DNA from: Flavobacterium gyeonganense
GTDB taxonomy: Bacteria; Bacteroidota; Bacteroidia; Flavobacteriales; Flavobacteriaceae
NCBI RefSeq assembly: GCF_029625295.1
Contig: NZ_CP121112.1
Span: 4,278,001 to 4,342,000, forward strand
Direction: 5' to 3'
DNA length: 64,000 nucleotides
The notes beneath the pieces are model-generated. The model searched no databases. It was not told where the DNA came from and was given only the letters and a program-made list of their open reading frames with translations. A program made the translations under genes and the position numbers. Of the stretch, positions 9,185 to 18,307 are shown one piece after another (position 1 is the stretch's first letter; each line of letters opens with the position of its first letter).

Positions 9185-9778
9185 TCATCCGTGAATGGTT
9201 TCACCTTTGCCATAGTTTGTAATTATAGATTCTTCAAAAGCAAGCCATTCTCTCCAGCGTTTTTCAACGTCAATTCCGGTGCCATATTTACGTGCGTATG
9301 TGATGAAAGTAGTGTAATGCCCGGCCTCGCTTTCCATTAATTCTCTGTAAAAAACAGCCAGTTCTTCATCCTGAATATTTTCAGAAAGTACTTTAAAGCG
9401 TTCACAGCTTCTGGCTTCAATCATTGCTGAAAATAATAATCTCTCAACAAGACCTGAAACACGGCTTCCGTCTCCGCTTTTCTTCATGTACTGGTATAAT
9501 TCATTCACATAATCATCTTTACGTTCACGTCCTAGTTTTAATCCTCTTTTAATGATAATGTTATGAACTTGTTCGAAATGATCAATTTCTTCTTTGGCTA
9601 AAGCTAATAAATCCTGCACTAAATCCTGATGTTCAGAATTATTGGTTATAATTGTAATTGCATTTGTAGCTGCTTTTTGCTCGCACCAAGCGTGATCGGT
9701 TAAGATTTCTTCTATGTTTTTCTCAACAATATTAACCCATCTTGGGTCGGTTGGCAATTGTAATCTAAGTACGCCCAT
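9185..9778 (-). CDS. miaE: tRNA-(ms2io6A)-hydroxylase
   Basis: 197 residues of the MiaE diiron ferritin-like family. Metal-ligand motifs ALAKEEIDHFEQVH (near 80-93), EARSCERF and ESEAGHYTTF give the two EExxH-like sets. The enzyme hydroxylates ms2i6A37 of tRNA using O2. It is preceded by a large inverted repeat that separates it from glyA. Start MGVLRLQLPTDPRW is the family-typical start. Confidence 0.88.
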   Translation of the reverse strand: MGVLRLQLPTDPRWVNIVEKNIEEILTDHAWCEQKAATNAITIITNNSEHQDLVQDLLALAKEEIDHFEQVHNIIIKRGLKLGRERKDDYVNELYQYMKKSGDGSRVSGLVERLLFSAMIEARSCERFKVLSENIQDEELAVFYRELMESEAGHYTTFITYARKYGTGIDVEKRWREWLAFEESIITNYGKGETIHG

Positions 9779-9831
9779 ATGTTTATTTTGTTTTATTTGT
9801 TTCAGGTTTCAGGTTCTTTTAGGAACGAAAA

Positions 9832-9883
9832 AAGTTTAAAGTTTTGTTTTACGTTTTCTTACGCGTTACAAAACTTTAAACTT
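9832..9883. repeat. Inverted repeat between glyA and miaE
   Basis: Perfect 16-base arms AAGTTTAAAGTTTTGT (9832-9847) and its complement (9868-9883) enclose a 20-base loop, with further imperfect pairing outside (GGTTTC near 9806 and GAAACC near 9884). It lies downstream of glyA and could act as its terminator, though no clean T tract follows. GTTTCAGGTTTCAGG-type sequence is common in flavobacterial intergenic repeats as I recall. Confidence 0.6.
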
Positions 9884-9908
9884 GAAACCTTTAAAAATGA
9901 AACTATAA

Positions 9909-11183
9909 TTAGTAAACGAAAATTGGTCTTTCGCTCATCATTTCATTTACTTCATTAGCTACTTCTTCGATAAGAGCTTCGTTTGTATGATCAGCAAGTA
10001 CTTTATCGATTAAAGCGACGATAGTTTCCATATCTTTTTCTACTAAACCACGAGTAGTGATTGCAGCTGTTCCAACGCGTATCCCTGAAGTTACAAAGGG
10101 TGATTTATCATCAAATGGAACCATGTTTTTATTTACTGTAATTTCTGCTTTTACCAATGCATTTTCAGCATCTTTTCCTGAAATATTTTTATTTCTTAGG
10201 TCAATTAACATCATGTGGTTGTCTGTTCCGCCAGAGATAATGTTGTATCCCCTTTTTACGAAAGCATCTGCCATAGCATTAGCATTTTTTTGTAATTGCA
10301 TTGCATAAGTGAAGAACTCATCTTTTAAAGCTTCACCAAAAGCAACAGCTTTAGCAGCGATAATGTGCATCAAAGGTCCTCCCTGATTTCCTGGGAAAAC
10401 AGCTAAATCCAATAAAGCAGACATCATTCTGATTTCCCCTTTTGGCGTTTTTAATCCCCAAGGATTTTCGAAATCTTTACCCATTAAAATCAAACCACCT
10501 CTTGGTCCACGTAATGTTTTGTGGGTTGTAGTAGTTACAATATGACAATGTGGAATTGGGTCGTTCAATAATCCTTTTGCAATTAAACCTGCAGGGTGAG
10601 AAATATCAGCCATCAAAATTGCACCAACGCTGTCAGCGATAACTCTGAAACGTTCAAAATCCATATCACGAGAGTAAGCAGAAGCTCCAGCTATGATTAA
10701 TTTTGGCTGCTCTTTAGTAGCAATTTCCTGAATTTTATCGTAATCCAATCTTCCTGTTTCTTTGTCTACACCGTAAAATACAGGGTTGTAAACACGGCCT
10801 GAAAAATTTACAGGAGAACCGTGAGTAAGGTGACCACCATGTGATAAATCGAATCCTAAAATTTTATCGCCCGGCTGTAAACAAGCGTGAAAAACAGAGG
10901 CATTAGCCTGAGAACCAGAGTGAGGTTGTACGTTGGCATATTCAGCACCAAATAATTCTTTAGCTCTGTCAATAGCAATCTGTTCAATAACGTCAACTAC
11001 TTCGCAACCGCCGTAGTATCTTTTGCCAGGATATCCTTCAGCATATTTATTTGTTAAAACTGAACCAGCAGCTTCAATTACTTCATCACTTACGAAGTTT
11101 TCAGAAGCAATAAGTTCTAATCCGTGAATTTGTCTGTCTTGTTCCTCTAGTATAAGGTCAAAAATTTGTTCGTCGCGTTGCAT
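9909..11183 (-). CDS. glyA: Serine hydroxymethyltransferase
   Basis: About 424 residues. PLP enzyme converting serine and tetrahydrofolate to glycine and 5,10-methylene-THF. Visible: LELIASENFVSDEV, NKYAEGYPGKRYYGGCE, the substrate/PLP region PHSGSQANASV, and the Schiff-base lysine motif TTTTHKTLRGPRGG. An ATG 12 codons upstream (11219) exists, but a TATTTTTG promoter element lies between it and 11183, so MQRDEQIFDL is the likely start. Divergent from fumarylacetoacetase. Confidence 0.96.
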   Translation of the reverse strand: MQRDEQIFDLILEEQDRQIHGLELIASENFVSDEVIEAAGSVLTNKYAEGYPGKRYYGGCEVVDVIEQIAIDRAKELFGAEYANVQPHSGSQANASVFHACLQPGDKILGFDLSHGGHLTHGSPVNFSGRVYNPVFYGVDKETGRLDYDKIQEIATKEQPKLIIAGASAYSRDMDFERFRVIADSVGAILMADISHPAGLIAKGLLNDPIPHCHIVTTTTHKTLRGPRGGLILMGKDFENPWGLKTPKGEIRMMSALLDLAVFPGNQGGPLMHIIAAKAVAFGEALKDEFFTYAMQLQKNANAMADAFVKRGYNIISGGTDNHMMLIDLRNKNISGKDAENALVKAEITVNKNMVPFDDKSPFVTSGIRVGTAAITTRGLVEKDMETIVALIDKVLADHTNEALIEEVANEVNEMMSERPIFVY

Positions 11184-11208
11184 TTTTTCGTTTTTCGTTA
11201 ATTTCCTG

Positions 11209-11216
11209 CAAAAATA
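11209..11216 (-). promoter_or_regulatory. -7 element of glyA (TATTTTTG)
   Basis: TATTTTTG on the minus strand, 25 bases upstream of the ATG at 11183. Matches TAnnTTTG and fixes the glyA start. Confidence 0.55.
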
Positions 11217-11226
11217 CAAAAAAACG

Positions 11227-11257
11227 TTTGTGAAACTGTTAGATTATGATATATTTG
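11227..11257 (+). promoter_or_regulatory. Promoter of fumarylacetoacetase gene
   Basis: TTTG (11227-11230), 19-base spacer, TATATTTG (11250-11257): a textbook Bacteroidota -33/-7 pair, 34 bases before the ATG at 11292. Confidence 0.75.
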
Positions 11258-11291
11258 ACATAGATTTTTTCAACAAATAATTAACATTCAC

Positions 11292-12575
11292 ATGCCAATA
11301 ACCGCCAACGATACCAAAAGAAAATCATGGTTGGATGTACCAGAGAATAGTGATTTCCCTATTCAGAATATTCCATTCGGTGTATTTCTTACCAAAGAAA
11401 ATGTCGTTACTGTAGGGACGAGAATTGGCGATTACGCTATAGATTTAGGGGCTTTACAACAATTAAACTATTTTGAAGGAATAGACTTAACAGATGATAT
11501 GTTTATGCAGGATACGCTAAATGATTTTATTTCTGACGGAAAAAAAACATGGCGACTAGTCCGAAACCGTATTGCAGATATTTTTGATGAAACAAATCCT
11601 CAGCTTAGAGATTCAGAAAAAGACCGTGATGTTGTTATTTTTAAGATTGAAGATGTAGAGATGCAATTGCCGGTTTTAATTGGCGATTACACTGATTTTT
11701 ATTCCAGTAAAGAACATGCTACAAACGTAGGAAAAATGTTTCGTGATCCTGAAAATGCTTTATTGCCAAACTGGCTGCATATTCCGGTTGGATACCACGG
11801 AAGAAGTTCTACTATTGTTCCGTCCGGAATTCCTGTTCACAGGCCAATGGGGCAGATTTTGCCAGCGGGAGAAAAATACCCGGTTTTTGGTCCGTCGCGT
11901 CTGGTCGATTTTGAATTAGAAACTGCTTTTATTACTACTGATGTAAATGTAATGGGCGAAAATATTTCGACTTATGAAGCAGAAGATTATATTTTTGGAA
12001 TGGTTTTATTGAATGACTGGAGTGCGCGAGATATACAAAAATGGGAGTATGTACCACTTGGTCCTTTTCTGGCAAAGAGTTTCGCAACATCAATTTCTCC
12101 TTGGATTGTAACTATGGATGCATTAGAACCTTTCAGGACTAAAGGGCCTAAGCAGGATCCGACACCTCTACCTTATTTGCAAACGAAAGGAAAGAAAGCA
12201 TTTGATATTCATCTGGAAGTTTTACTTAAACCGGAGGATCAGGAAGAAACAGTCGTTTCCAAATCAAACTTTAAATATTTATACTGGTCTATGAGTCAGC
12301 AGTTGGCACATCATACTTCTAATGGATGTCGTGTAAACTCTGGTGATATGATGGGATCAGGAACTATTTCCGGACCAACGCCTGATAGTTTTGGTTCAAT
12401 GTTAGAATTAACATGGGGAGGCAAAAATCCAATCAAATTAAAAGATGGAAGCGAACGTAAATTTATCGAAGATAATGATACAGTAATAATAAGAGGTTTT
12501 TGTGAAAATGCAGAGGTTCGAATTGGTTTTGGAGAAGTTTGCAGCCAGTTGTTACCACCTTTTGTAAGGCCATGA
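11292..12575 (+). CDS. fahA: Fumarylacetoacetase
   Basis: 427 residues. Last step of tyrosine catabolism: fumarylacetoacetate to fumarate and acetoacetate. Motifs: DYTDFYSSKEHATNVG and NWLHIPVGYHGRSSTIVPSG (general-base His and metal-site Asp region), ETAF, LLNDWSARDIQKWEYVPLGPF and GCRVNSGDMMGSGTISG. All family-specific blocks are intact. It has its own promoter and a strong terminator shared with the convergent agmatine deiminase gene. Confidence 0.95.
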   Translation: MPITANDTKRKSWLDVPENSDFPIQNIPFGVFLTKENVVTVGTRIGDYAIDLGALQQLNYFEGIDLTDDMFMQDTLNDFISDGKKTWRLVRNRIADIFDETNPQLRDSEKDRDVVIFKIEDVEMQLPVLIGDYTDFYSSKEHATNVGKMFRDPENALLPNWLHIPVGYHGRSSTIVPSGIPVHRPMGQILPAGEKYPVFGPSRLVDFELETAFITTDVNVMGENISTYEAEDYIFGMVLLNDWSARDIQKWEYVPLGPFLAKSFATSISPWIVTMDALEPFRTKGPKQDPTPLPYLQTKGKKAFDIHLEVLLKPEDQEETVVSKSNFKYLYWSMSQQLAHHTSNGCRVNSGDMMGSGTISGPTPDSFGSMLELTWGGKNPIKLKDGSERKFIEDNDTVIIRGFCENAEVRIGFGEVCSQLLPPFVRP

Positions 12576-12620
12576 AGAGAAATAAAAAATTATCTTAAAA
12601 TAGGATAGGAGATAATACTA

Positions 12621-12667
12621 AAAAAAATGCCTCAAAGAAGTTATTCTTTTTTTAGGCATTTTTTTTA
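12621..12667. terminator. Bidirectional terminator, fahA/aguA
   Basis: AAAAAATGCCT paired with AGGCATTTTTT, with a nested AAAGAA/TTCTTT stem. A tract on one side and T tract on the other serve both convergent genes. Confidence 0.88.
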
Positions 12668-12690
12668 ATAAATTAAGAATATATTATATG

Positions 12691-13731
12691 TTAAGCAGGA
12701 ATCTGTTGGCTCAAACAATGTAAAGTTCCAAATCCCCAGATAAAATCGATACAGCTTATTCCAATTACTTCGCGACCCGGAAAGCATTGTGCTAAAATAT
12801 TCAAAGCGATACGATCGTTACTGTCATTGAAGGTTGGTACTAAAACACAATTATTCAAAATTAGGAAATTAGCATAACTTGCCGGCAATCTTAAATCTTC
12901 GAAATCTACACGTTTTGGCATTGGCAATGCAACTATTGTTGGTGATTTTCCATCTTCTAATTTTGCATTCTGAAGTCTTTTCAAATTATCCTGTAAAGGC
13001 TTATAATTTGAATCGTTTTTGTCAGTCTCTACAATCGTTACAATAGTATCTTCATTTACAAATCGGCATAAATCATCTATATGTCCATGGGTATCATCAC
13101 CTTCAATTCCGTCTCCAAGCCATATTACATTAGTTACGCCAAGATATTCTTTAAAAACGGCTTCATAATCTTGTTTGGTAAAACCTGGATTTCGAACCTG
13201 AATTTTAGGGTGCATCAGGCATTCTTCAGAAGTTAGTAAGGTTCCCTTTCCATTTACATCAATTGCACCTCCTTCAACAATTACTGGCTTCCCTTTATAC
13301 GTTACCTGAGTTAACGGAATATCAATAAAATCAGCTACTTTACCCGGGACAAATTTGTCTAACTGATAATTTGTATATTTTGCCCATCCATTAAAATTGA
13401 AATTTAAAGCTTCTCTTTTAGAACCATTTTTTACAATAATCGGTCCTGAATCACGCATCCAGCTTCTGTTTGTTTTATGAATAATAAAAGAAATATTTCC
13501 AATATTAACCCGTGCTCTTTCGAGCATTTCAAACACTTTTCCTTTTAATTTTTCATCAGCTACAACTAAAAATACAGTTTCGAAAATCGCTACTTTTTTA
13601 ATAAATTCAACAAAAGCCCATTGAACTGCTTCATATTTACCAGGCCAATCGTTTCCATTATGAGGAAAACATAGTAAAATGCCCTGTTGCTTCTCCCATT
13701 CTGCCGGAAATCGTCTATTATCTAATTTCAT
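12691..13731 (-). CDS. aguA: Agmatine deiminase
   Basis: 346 residues of the peptidyl-arginine/agmatine deiminase family. Converts agmatine to N-carbamoylputrescine and ammonia. Landmarks: MRDSGPIIV (substrate Asp), EGGAIDVNGKGTLLTSEECL, GDDTHGHIDDLCRF (catalytic Asp/His) and the C-terminal nucleophile motif FGTLHCLSQQIP with Cys near 339. It makes sense with the arginine decarboxylase (25.4 kb) and N-carbamoylputrescine amidase (15.7 kb) in the same window, although the three are not in one operon. Promoter at 13757-13764. Confidence 0.92.
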   Translation of the reverse strand: MKLDNRRFPAEWEKQQGILLCFPHNGNDWPGKYEAVQWAFVEFIKKVAIFETVFLVVADEKLKGKVFEMLERARVNIGNISFIIHKTNRSWMRDSGPIIVKNGSKREALNFNFNGWAKYTNYQLDKFVPGKVADFIDIPLTQVTYKGKPVIVEGGAIDVNGKGTLLTSEECLMHPKIQVRNPGFTKQDYEAVFKEYLGVTNVIWLGDGIEGDDTHGHIDDLCRFVNEDTIVTIVETDKNDSNYKPLQDNLKRLQNAKLEDGKSPTIVALPMPKRVDFEDLRLPASYANFLILNNCVLVPTFNDSNDRIALNILAQCFPGREVIGISCIDFIWGFGTLHCLSQQIPA

Positions 13732-14319
13732 AAAAGTTTTCTAAATTAAAAGAGTACAAAGATAAGCATTCATTAGTATTATGAAACATTATAGGAATTT
13801 TGAATTTAAATTTACACGTAAGCTCTTGTAATTCAGTGAATAATTCAAAAAAAGTGTTTTAGAAATCAAATGTTTGTAAATAATAATCAATTATACTTTT
13901 TTTATTAATATTTTATTAAAGATATATGGTTGATAATTTTTAAGAAAAAAACATTTTATTTTAAAAAAAAACATTAATTTTACCCTTGATAATTTAACAA
14001 ATTTCTATTTAAGTTTACTGATTTTTATGTTAAAGTTATAGAAAAATATATCGATTTAAAGAATTCATTGCTTTTTCTTGATCTATAAGCTAATAATTGA
14101 AATTAATTTGTTATTTGAAATATCCCGCCCCAAGTTGTTTTAAAAAAGCTAAACCTTCAATAATTCCCCGCATAGCCTAATGTATGGGAATTATATAAAA
14201 ATTCTGAAAAGGAATAGAAAGCTTTTTTTATATGGTTAACATAATTTTGCTCTGAGTTTTTAACGACTCATAAGTTAAAATTCACCGTTAAAATGTAAAA
14301 TTTAAAACACTTAAATATC
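13732..14319. other. 588-bp AT-rich divergent intergenic region
   Basis: No credible ORF. It holds the aguA -7 element at one end and a candidate TAATTTTG -7 element (14242-14249, plus strand) for the OmpA-family gene, giving a leader of about 60-70 nt. The middle 13850-14110 is very AT-rich with no clear repeat or hairpin that I can see. Confidence 0.6.
13757..13764 (-). promoter_or_regulatory. -7 element of aguA (TATCTTTG)
   Basis: TATCTTTG on the minus strand, 25 bases before the ATG at 13731. Confidence 0.6.
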
Positions 14320-15594
14320 ATGAAAAAAAAATTAGCTTCCTTAACTTTTTTATTTCTTTCATTTTTTGCAAATGCGCAAAATGAAACAGTAACTTCAACT
14401 GAACCTTACGATAATAAACCTTCATATAATAAATGGTCTATCGAATTAAATGGTGGTTTAACTAAGCCAGCAAGAGCATTAACCCCAGGTTACTATACCG
14501 AATTTTTTAATCTTAATTCTTTTCACGCTGATTTAGGGGTAAGATATATGTTCAATCCTAAATTTGGTCTTAAGTTAGATTTTGGATATGACCAATTTCA
14601 AAACAGTGATAATAATGGTTCATTAGATTTTAAAAGCAGATATATTAGAACAGATTTACAAGGAGTCATAAACCTAGGAAGAGCTTTAAATTTTGAAACT
14701 TGGACAAATACCTTCGGTTTATTAGTTCATGGTGGACTTGGAGCTTCTCAACTTGCCAGTAAGACAGGTTTTGATGGCGAAGACTATATGATTAATGGGA
14801 TTTTAGGATTAACAGCTCAGGTAAGATTAAGTGACAGAGTTGCATTGACTGGGGATCTTACCGGAATTGTTCATGCCCAACAAAATTGGAATTTTGATGG
14901 AATGGGATCTGCACCAACAGGTGTTTTTGATGGAGGTTTGGTAAACGCATCTTTAGGATTAACATTTTATTTAGGTAAAAATCAAAAACATGCTGACTGG
15001 GTTGGAGAAGAAGACAGATATGATGATTTAGAAAAAAGAGTAGCATTACTTGAAACAGGTGTTTTAGATACAGATAAAGACGGAGTGGCTGATTTGTATG
15101 ATTTAGAACCAAATTCAATTGCAGGTGTTGCTGTCAATACGAAAGGACAATCTATTGATAATAATCAAAATGGTGTTCCTGACGAATTAGAAAGTTACTT
15201 AGAAAAAACTTATGGTCAAAAAAGTGGTGGTGTTCAGACAAACAGCACAGTAGAACAATTGATCAACGATGGATATGTAAATGTATATTTTGACTTCAAT
15301 TCTACTAAACCAACTACTGCATCTTTATCTGGTATTGATTTCTTAGTAAAATATTTGAAAAATAATCCAAATAAAACAGCAGACGTAGTAGGGTATGCTG
15401 ATGAAATTGGAAGTTCAAGTTATAATGTTGAATTGTCAAGAAAAAGAGCAGAGGCTGTTAAGCAAATTGCTATAAATGCAGGAATTGATGCTTCAAGATT
15501 AAATGTAATTGCTAATGGAGAAGATACTTCTGTAAATAAAAAATCAAAAGAGGCTCGTCAAATCGTGAGAAGAGTTTCTTTCCAGGTGAAATAA
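14320..15594 (+). CDS. OmpA-family outer-membrane beta-barrel protein
   Basis: 424 residues. Signal peptide MKKKLASLTFLFLSFFANAQ. Residues ~35-220 form an eight-strand-type barrel (WSIELNGGLTKPA to LGLTFYLGKNQ). A calcium-type DTDKDGVADLYDLEPNS thrombospondin-3-like segment follows (~250-290), and then a C-terminal peptidoglycan-binding OmpA domain (VYFDFNSTKPT, DVVGYADEIGSSSYNVELSRKRAEAV, RRVSFQVK). Likely an abundant porin or wall-anchoring protein. Monocistronic: long leader upstream, strong terminator downstream. Confidence 0.92.
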   Translation: MKKKLASLTFLFLSFFANAQNETVTSTEPYDNKPSYNKWSIELNGGLTKPARALTPGYYTEFFNLNSFHADLGVRYMFNPKFGLKLDFGYDQFQNSDNNGSLDFKSRYIRTDLQGVINLGRALNFETWTNTFGLLVHGGLGASQLASKTGFDGEDYMINGILGLTAQVRLSDRVALTGDLTGIVHAQQNWNFDGMGSAPTGVFDGGLVNASLGLTFYLGKNQKHADWVGEEDRYDDLEKRVALLETGVLDTDKDGVADLYDLEPNSIAGVAVNTKGQSIDNNQNGVPDELESYLEKTYGQKSGGVQTNSTVEQLINDGYVNVYFDFNSTKPTTASLSGIDFLVKYLKNNPNKTADVVGYADEIGSSSYNVELSRKRAEAVKQIAINAGIDASRLNVIANGEDTSVNKKSKEARQIVRRVSFQVK

Positions 15595-15614
15595 ATAAGA
15601 TACTTATTAATAAC

Positions 15615-15657
15615 AAAATGCTGTTTCAAAATATATTTGAAACAGCATTTTTTATTT
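15615..15657. terminator. Bidirectional terminator, OmpA gene/aguB
   Basis: AATGCTGTTTCAAA and TTTGAAACAGCATT arms of 14 bases around ATATA, followed by T tract. Confidence 0.9.
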
Positions 15658-15677
15658 TATAAAAAATATAGAATTGA

Positions 15678-16566
15678 TTAATCAATTGCTCTTTTAGTAA
15701 TATCTCCAAATGCATCAATTCTTCGGTCTCTGAAAAACGGCCAGTTTTGACGAACGTTTTCCTGTAGATCCAAATCAACTTCAGCAATTAAAATTTCTTC
15801 CTGATCGTGTGATGCCTGTGCTAAAATTTCCCCTTGAGGACCAGCAATAAATGAAGCCCCCCAAAACTGAATTCCATCGGTTCCATCAATATATTGTTCA
15901 AGACCAATTCGGTTAGCGGCAGCAACAAAAACGCCATTTGCAACAGCATGACCTTTCATAACATTCATCCATGCACCATATTGGTTTTCTCCGTATTGCT
16001 CTTTTTCTTTTGGATGCCATCCAATTGCAGTAGGATAAAATAACACTTCGGCACCTTTTAAGGCTGTTATACGTGCTGCCTCAGGATACCATTGATCCCA
16101 GCAAATTAATGTCCCCACAGTTCCCTTTTTTGGTTTCAATAGCCTGAAAACCTAAATCACCAGGAGTGAAATAAAATTTTTCATAAAAATGCGGATCATC
16201 CGGGATATGCATTTTACGGTATAAACCAGCTTCGGTTCCGTCAGTATCAATAATATAGGCGCTATTATGGTAAATTCCTGCCATTCTTTTTTCGAAGAAA
16301 GGAACTATGATAACAACTCCTAGTTCTTTTGCTAATTCGCTAAACGCGATAAATGAAGTGCTGTAAAGAGGTTCTGCTAATGCAAAATTATCAACATCTT
16401 CACTCTGGCAGAAATAATGGCTGCTGTATAGCTCAGGCAGGAGTATAACTTCGGCACCTTTATTAGCGGCATCTTTTACCCAGGTGATACATTTTTTCAG
16501 ATTATTTTCGGCTACGTCGTTAAGGTTTAACTGAACGACGGCTATTTTATATTTTCTTTTCGGCAT
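15678..16566 (-). pseudogene. aguB: N-carbamoylputrescine amidase, split by one-base frameshift
   Basis: Carbon-nitrogen hydrolase (nitrilase superfamily), ~295 residues when joined. The catalytic triad is all encoded: Glu in LLPELYSSHYFCQ, Lys in YRKMHIPDDPHFYEKFYFTPGD and Cys in TLICWDQWYPEAAR. The HIPDDPHFYEKFYFTPGD block is typical of AguB, which makes putrescine from N-carbamoylputrescine. Frame changes after ETKKG at an A6-G3 stretch (complement of 16124-16132); removing one A or G restores KKGTVGTLICWD. This is the one lesion here that needs a deletion. The start at 16566 (MPKRKYK) is preferred because a -7 element overlaps the more upstream ATG (16587). Confidence 0.87.
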
Positions 16567-16584
16567 GACATAAAATTTAGAGTG

Positions 16585-16592
16585 CAAAAATA
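16585..16592 (-). promoter_or_regulatory. -7 element of aguB (TATTTTTG)
   Basis: TATTTTTG on the minus strand, 18 bases before the ATG at 16566; it overlaps the alternative ATG at 16587. Confidence 0.55.
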
Positions 16593-16666
16593 GTAATTTT
16601 TTAAGCGAATGGCAAAGGCTGTCCTGAGTTCCTAAAAACTCAATTTCACTATCCTACATATAATAG

Positions 16667-16698
16667 AAAAAACACCAGCACTGATATACTGGTGTTTT
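16667..16698 (-). terminator. Terminator of the sigma/anti-sigma operon
   Basis: AAAACACCAG/CTGGTGTTTT ten-base arms with T run on the minus strand. Confidence 0.88.
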
Positions 16699-16725
16699 AC
16701 TGATTGAAAAACTGTTCTGAAAATA

Positions 16726-17787
16726 TTATTGTTTTTTGATTAAGCTTACATTTCCGTAATTCGAATTAACATTGACTTTATTTTGGCCTTTTCTTTTGTT
16801 ATAGCCACTTATTTTTTTTGAAGTGGATTTACTTTCAGTTGATGAAATATCTAAAGAATTATCCTTTTTAATATTTCCATATTTAGTATTTATATTAAAA
16901 TCAAATGTATAATTGGTGTCGTATCCCAGAGAAACATCAGAATAGCCCGAATTGATATTTACATTATTAGCTTTTTCTGTAATTATTCCAACGTTTATTT
17001 TGCTGTAATTGGCGTCAATATTTATATTATTTGAAATTTCTGCAACATTGATTGTAAGGTAATTACCAGATCCTGAGAGTGAGTTTATTTTTTGAAATTT
17101 AAAATTTCCGTAATTACAGTCGTATTTAATGGTTTGACCATCAGAAATGGCTAAATCTGTATAATTTGTATCTAAAGTTAAATTTCCGGAATCATTTATT
17201 TTTAAACCTGAATAATATGCCTGAATAATTCCGTTTTTAATGTAATCAATTGCTGAGTTTTGGCAATATTCAATTTTAATGCGATTGTTAGGGCCGTTTA
17301 ACTTTCCAAGAGTGATTTTTCCGTACTTGCAGGAAATATCCGTTGTTGATTCTAAAGCAAGTGCAGTAATATTGCCATATTTATTATTTAGTTTTACTGT
17401 GCCGTTTTTTGGAATTTTAATTATGTAATTGATTTCGAAACTGTTGCTGCTTCCTTTGACTTTTAAAGTTGAACTTCCAATTTTCGTAATTGCTGTAACC
17501 ATCGATTTTAGCGCATTTATATCAACGTCGATGCTATTTAATTTTTCGTTTACCCAATTTTCGTTTCCACCGGTAACTTTTATAGTAATGTCAAAGTCAA
17601 TTTTATCTTCATCCCAGGTTGATACAGTGATGTTTCCGTACTTATTATCAATATCAATTCCTGCATTTGGGTTAACAATAAAGGTTTTTTTAATGTTTTT
17701 TTGCTTTGAAATAAAAGTATCATCATTTGAAAATCCTGTAAGAGGAATTAAAATGAATAAAATTAATATGTTAAAATGTTTCGTCAT
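16726..17787 (-). CDS. Secreted DUF4097-like beta-repeat protein
   Basis: 353 residues with a Sec signal peptide (MTKHFNILILFILIPLTGFS). The rest is a succession of short beta repeats of the form NNKYGNIT / CKYGKIT / DTNYTDLAI / NSGYSDVSLG / NTKYGNI / NSNYGNVSL, consistent with a beta-helix or adhesin-like DUF4097 fold. Last gene of a sigma factor-anti-sigma factor operon, overlapping the anti-sigma gene by 17 nt, so it is probably co-regulated by that sigma factor. Role unknown; cell-envelope location inferred. Confidence 0.75.
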   Translation of the reverse strand: MTKHFNILILFILIPLTGFSNDDTFISKQKNIKKTFIVNPNAGIDIDNKYGNITVSTWDEDKIDFDITIKVTGGNENWVNEKLNSIDVDINALKSMVTAITKIGSSTLKVKGSSNSFEINYIIKIPKNGTVKLNNKYGNITALALESTTDISCKYGKITLGKLNGPNNRIKIEYCQNSAIDYIKNGIIQAYYSGLKINDSGNLTLDTNYTDLAISDGQTIKYDCNYGNFKFQKINSLSGSGNYLTINVAEISNNINIDANYSKINVGIITEKANNVNINSGYSDVSLGYDTNYTFDFNINTKYGNIKKDNSLDISSTESKSTSKKISGYNKRKGQNKVNVNSNYGNVSLIKKQ

Positions 17788-18307
17788 GAGTAGTGTTTTT
17801 TAAATTTTCATTTTCTTCTATACGCTGTAAAACCGTCTGTAAAAAAGATATTCGGGTTTGCAGGTTGCTGATCATTGCATAAATGATTTGCTTATTCTCG
17901 CCATTTTTCTGAAGCTCTTTTATAATTTTTTCATAATCGGCATCAAAAACTTTCATTTGTTTTAAAGCATCATTTATAATTTGTTCGTTCTCCGGAGAGC
18001 TTTTTTCCTGTAGTTTAACTAATTCTTTTTCAATTAAAATACTAAAAATTGAATCGGTTTGTTTGGTCTCTTTTGATGCAAATTTAAATTCCTTAGGTTT
18101 TTCATTATTGTTGTAAAAAACAGACACACCTAATAAAATCACTATTGAGGAGGCAATTGCCCAAACCGAATAATTATTTCTCTTAGGTTGTTTTTTGTTC
18201 AGTTTATTTAAAAAATCCATCTGATGACCAGAATTCATTTCCTGTATATCCCATTGATTTTCAAATTTTTTAAATAATTTGTCTAAGTCGTCATTTTCCT
18301 TTTTCAT
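17771..18307 (-). CDS. Single-pass membrane protein, probable anti-sigma factor
   Basis: 178 residues: an ~50-residue cytoplasmic N-terminus, one membrane segment (about 46-63, YSVWAIASSIVILLGVSVFY) and a charged, helical extracytoplasmic C-terminus with coiled-coil character (QISFLQ, RIEENENLK). The topology and the 17-nt overlaps with the sigma factor upstream and the DUF4097-like gene downstream suggest an anti-sigma role. No zinc-finger ZAS motif is visible, so the assignment rests on context. Confidence 0.65.
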   Translation of the reverse strand: MKKENDDLDKLFKKFENQWDIQEMNSGHQMDFLNKLNKKQPKRNNYSVWAIASSIVILLGVSVFYNNNEKPKEFKFASKETKQTDSIFSILIEKELVKLQEKSSPENEQIINDALKQMKVFDADYEKIIKELQKNGENKQIIYAMISNLQTRISFLQTVLQRIEENENLKNTTHDETF